From assembly GCA_030272155.1 (NCBI GenBank), contig CP126203.1:2976001-3040000 (forward strand): a stretch of 64,000 nucleotides of DNA, written 5' to 3'. Of the stretch, positions 62,468-64,000 are shown in pieces. The stretch is from Tetradesmus obliquus (Eukaryota > Chlorophyta > Chlorophyceae > Sphaeropleales > Scenedesmaceae). The notes under the pieces were generated by a model. It was not told where the DNA came from. It saw only the letters and a list, made by a program, of their open reading frames with translations, and did no database searches. How positions within the stretch are numbered: position 1 is the first letter of the stretch; each line of letters opens with the position of its first letter. A program made the position numbers and the translations under genes.

Positions 62468-64000
62468 ATGCATGCATCTGCATACGTGCCTGTGTGTGCC
62501 ACACACGGTGTGTGTGCGTGTCTAAACGTGTGCGCGCATGCACGCATGCAAGTGCGTACGCGTCAGCATGTCCATATGCGGGGTGGGTGCATGCATGCAT
62601 GCACAAACATATGTTTGTGTGCGTGTGTGTGCGCGAGGGTGCATATGAGCGTGTGCGCTTGCGCAGGTGCATGTGCTCTTGGTGGTGGTGCCGCACCATC
62701 AATTTGACGAGAAGCTTGGTGTTGCTGTGTGCACATGCATGCACATGCGTGCGTGGGCGTCAGCCTGTATAGGCGTAGCCTGCTTGCTGCGTCCCACTGC
62801 TGTTGCAACCGTTCTTGCCGTTCCGACTTCATCCTGCTCTGCCTGTGTTGCATTTGTTCGTGGTCATTCAACAGGCGACCCCATCATTGCAGAGCGCGGC
62901 TTTGAGCTGGTTGTGCTAGACGAGGCAACACAGGCGCCGGAGCCTGCAGCACTAGTGGCAGTAGCGGCACGGGTGGGTTGGCAGCATTGTGGCAGTAGCA
63001 GCACTAGTGGTAGTGGGGGCACGGGTGGCAGCAGCAGGGGTGGCGGTATCATGGCTGGCGGCAGTGACGGCACTGGTGAGCATGCAGCAGGGGTGAGCAT
63101 GCAGCAGGGGTGGCAATAGCAGCGCCAGTGTTGTTTGTAGCACTGGTGGCAGTAGCAGCACGGGTGAGGCCTATATTGAGTGGCACCCTTCAGCAGCAGC
63201 TTTTACAAATACGTGACTTACGCCTTGGAGGCCACGAGTGTCAGCTACAGTTGCCACCAATGACAGCAGCAGCTTTCCTCTCCAACGGTCGTAACAGCAA
63301 CTTCCAATGAAAAGGCAGCAACAACAGTTGCGCACAACAGCAGCAACATTGTTGCCTCAGCACCAGCAACTGCCAACGCTTGGCACAGCGTGTTATGAGC
63401 CAATGCCATGTGTGCTGCTTCTGCTGCACAGGCCCAAGCACTGCAAGCATATTAACAGAGCAGTGGCGGTTGCCACAACACCAGCTAGCCCAAGCATTGG
63501 CCGCATTGTCGGTGGCACCCCATGTTGCTATGTTGCTGCTTCTGCTGCACAGGCCCAAGCGCTTGTCATGGTTGGAGACCCAAAGCAGCTGCCGCCGACA
63601 GTCAAGTGCCGCGAGGCAGAAAAGCTCGGCCTAGGCCTCAGCATGTTTGACAGGCTGCAGGCAATGGGCCTACCTCCCCTGTTGCTGGATGTGCAGTACC
63701 GCATGCACCCAGCGCTGTGCGACTTTCCTTCGCAGCAGTTTTATGGCGGGCTGCTGTGCAGCTGGCCGCAACCGCAGGACCGGCCGCTGCCGGGCGGCAT
63801 TGCGTGGCCAAACCCTGAGGTGTGTGTGACGAGGACTTGATGATGTTCGTGGTTGTGTTGTGCGTCGTGCTTTGGTGGAAGTGCACGCATGTGGGTGTAG
63901 TCGATAGCATGGCACAGCTCTGCTCAAATTGTGTTGCCGTGTTGTGAGGCATGAGTGTTGCATCTATGTGCAGGTGTTTGCTGAACCTGGGGCATGCCGC
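56126..64000 (+). CDS. SF1 helicase, IGHMBP2/SMUBP-2 type (3' end outside window)
   Basis: Exons: about 56356-56508 (5' end unsure; an ATG at 56,126 is in frame), 56766-57213, 57461-57601, 58142-58466, 59536-59730, 59971-60137, 60590-60887, 62875-62972, 63553-63819 and 63974 onward. Family members unwind RNA/DNA 5'-3' using ATP. The N-terminus is Ser/Ala-rich. The 1B-domain region (GDILLVSQGD..., LFANTVSHERCSEALKRF) precedes the P-loop GPPGTGKTTTLL, split by an intron between TG and K. Motif Ia is NVAVDNL, motif II VVLDEATQA, motif III MVGDPKQLPPT, motif IV DVQYRMHP. This order and spacing match IGHMBP2 more closely than UPF1. Poly-Ala/Ser expansions from CAG tracts sit between motifs Ia and II. 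At least five exons have partial copies beside them. Confidence 0.9.
57270..57330 (+). repeat. Downstream partial copy of helicase exon ending EWGEAEQRLQ
   Basis: GGGCTTGGAGCTGCAGGAGC and the following 30 nt repeat the end of exon 56766-57213. Confidence 0.85.
57795..57860 (+). repeat. Downstream partial copy of helicase exon ending LPFHSFSQ
   Basis: Repeats the end of exon 57461-57601 (FFLPNRALPFHSFSQ) with donor GTGCGA, about 250 bp downstream. Confidence 0.93.
58525..58995 (+). repeat. Two full-length 3'-part copies of helicase exon (ANTVSHERCSEAL region)
   Basis: About 190 nt from the 3' part of exon 58142-58466, including donor, recurs at 58,530-58,722 and 58,810-58,992. All three keep an open frame and end GCTGGAGTGATAC followed by CACCAG or AACCAG and a donor. 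Each copy could be spliced in only if an acceptor upstream of it is used. Confidence 0.96.
59275..59535 (+). repeat. Two upstream copies of helicase exon start, with acceptor and CTG runs
   Basis: Acceptor plus exon start (ACCTGCAG|GCCAGACCCTAG) occurs at about 59,283 and 59,403. The intact exon begins at 59,536 with a near-identical start. Units are about 120-130 bp and each ends in a (CTG)n run. All three are open in the frame used by the gene. Confidence 0.93.
59889..59955. repeat. (CTG)22 microsatellite before the P-loop exon
   Basis: A nearly pure CTG run ending only a few bases before the acceptor of exon 59971-60137, so it supplies the region where a branch point and pyrimidine tract are expected. 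Confidence 0.95.
61000..62670. repeat. 1.7-kb alternating purine-pyrimidine (GTGC/GCAC) tract in helicase intron
   Basis: Long, imperfect (GTGC)n/(GC)n/(GT)n sequence, including a pure (GTGC)n run near 62,420-62,466, 19-bp tandem units of CGCGTGCGTGCAGCACATG type at about 61,515-61,645, and a threefold unit TGTGCTTACATGTGTAAATG at 62,120-62,190. Strongly Z-DNA prone. It yields long Cys/Val/Arg and His/Thr-rich frames that are not genes. Confidence 0.95.
63415..63455 (+). repeat. Upstream partial copy of helicase exon AQALVMVGDPK
   Basis: TTCTGCTGCACAGGCCCAAGC at about 63,419 repeats the acceptor and start of exon 63553-63819, about 120 bp upstream. Confidence 0.85.

Noticed and set aside
61091-62772. 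Frames of 100-234 codons, Cys/Val/Arg or His/Thr-rich
   Set aside because: Coded by the alternating GTGC/GCAC tract; present on all six frames and lying in a helicase intron.

Overview
The window is nuclear DNA of a green alga, most likely a chlorophycean of the Chlamydomonas/Haematococcus kind. The evidence is a photosystem I antenna gene with a plastid transit peptide, very intron-dense genes with GT-AG introns and 3' splice sites that nearly always read TGCAG, heavy CTG/CAG repeat content inside genes, candidate TGTAA poly(A) signals, and LINE debris with TGTAA tails. The species cannot be named from sequence alone.

Layout, left to right. (1) 60-12,122 (+): a very large secreted or cell-surface protein with Cys-rich GCC2/GCC3-type repeats and two Notch/LNR modules. 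(2) 12.1-16.4 kb: gene-poor, with a 5'-truncated LINE end, two outward-facing (TGTAA)n tails and a poly-G run. (3) 18,524-16,670 (-): a secreted V8/trypsin-like serine protease; just upstream on the same strand, 19,891-18,693, is a small secreted Kazal-type protease inhibitor. (4) 20,475-22,962 (+): a mitochondrial inner-membrane signal peptidase (IMP1-like). (5) 27,486-24,420 (-): LHCA3-type light-harvesting protein of photosystem I. (6) 31,523-29,091 (-): plastid-type uracil phosphoribosyltransferase. (7) 34,489-32,582 (-): an unrecognised membrane protein, preceded at 35,260-34,535 (-) by a putative small membrane-anchored protein. (8) about 35,314-55,499 (+): a SEC1/KEULE-type Sec1/Munc18 protein spread over 20 kb. 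Its largest intron (39,979-51,408) holds a LINE, a tRNA-Leu(CAG) gene, a tRNA-Ser(GCT)-like gene, a candidate gag-only LTR-like element and a local repeat family. (9) about 56.1 kb to beyond 64,000 (+): an SF1 helicase of the IGHMBP2/SMUBP-2 type, truncated by the window end, with a 1.7-kb alternating purine-pyrimidine tract in one intron.

The most striking property is not a single gene. Almost every gene carries partial tandem copies of its own exons in the neighbouring introns. Copies of an exon's 5' part (with splice acceptor) lie upstream of the intact exon, and copies of its 3' part (with splice donor or stop) lie downstream. More than thirty such partial copies can be read, and several sit at CTG/CAG tracts. 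The extreme case is one Sec1 exon start present six times in about 900 bp. I treat this as the main candidate for something undescribed: a genome-wide, repeat-associated exon-duplication process that constantly supplies decoy or alternative splice sites.

The genes do not form one pathway. The only neighbouring pair that invites a joint role is the secreted serine protease and the Kazal inhibitor. All exon boundaries were read by eye from splice consensus, reading-frame continuity and family resemblance, with no alignment or expression data.
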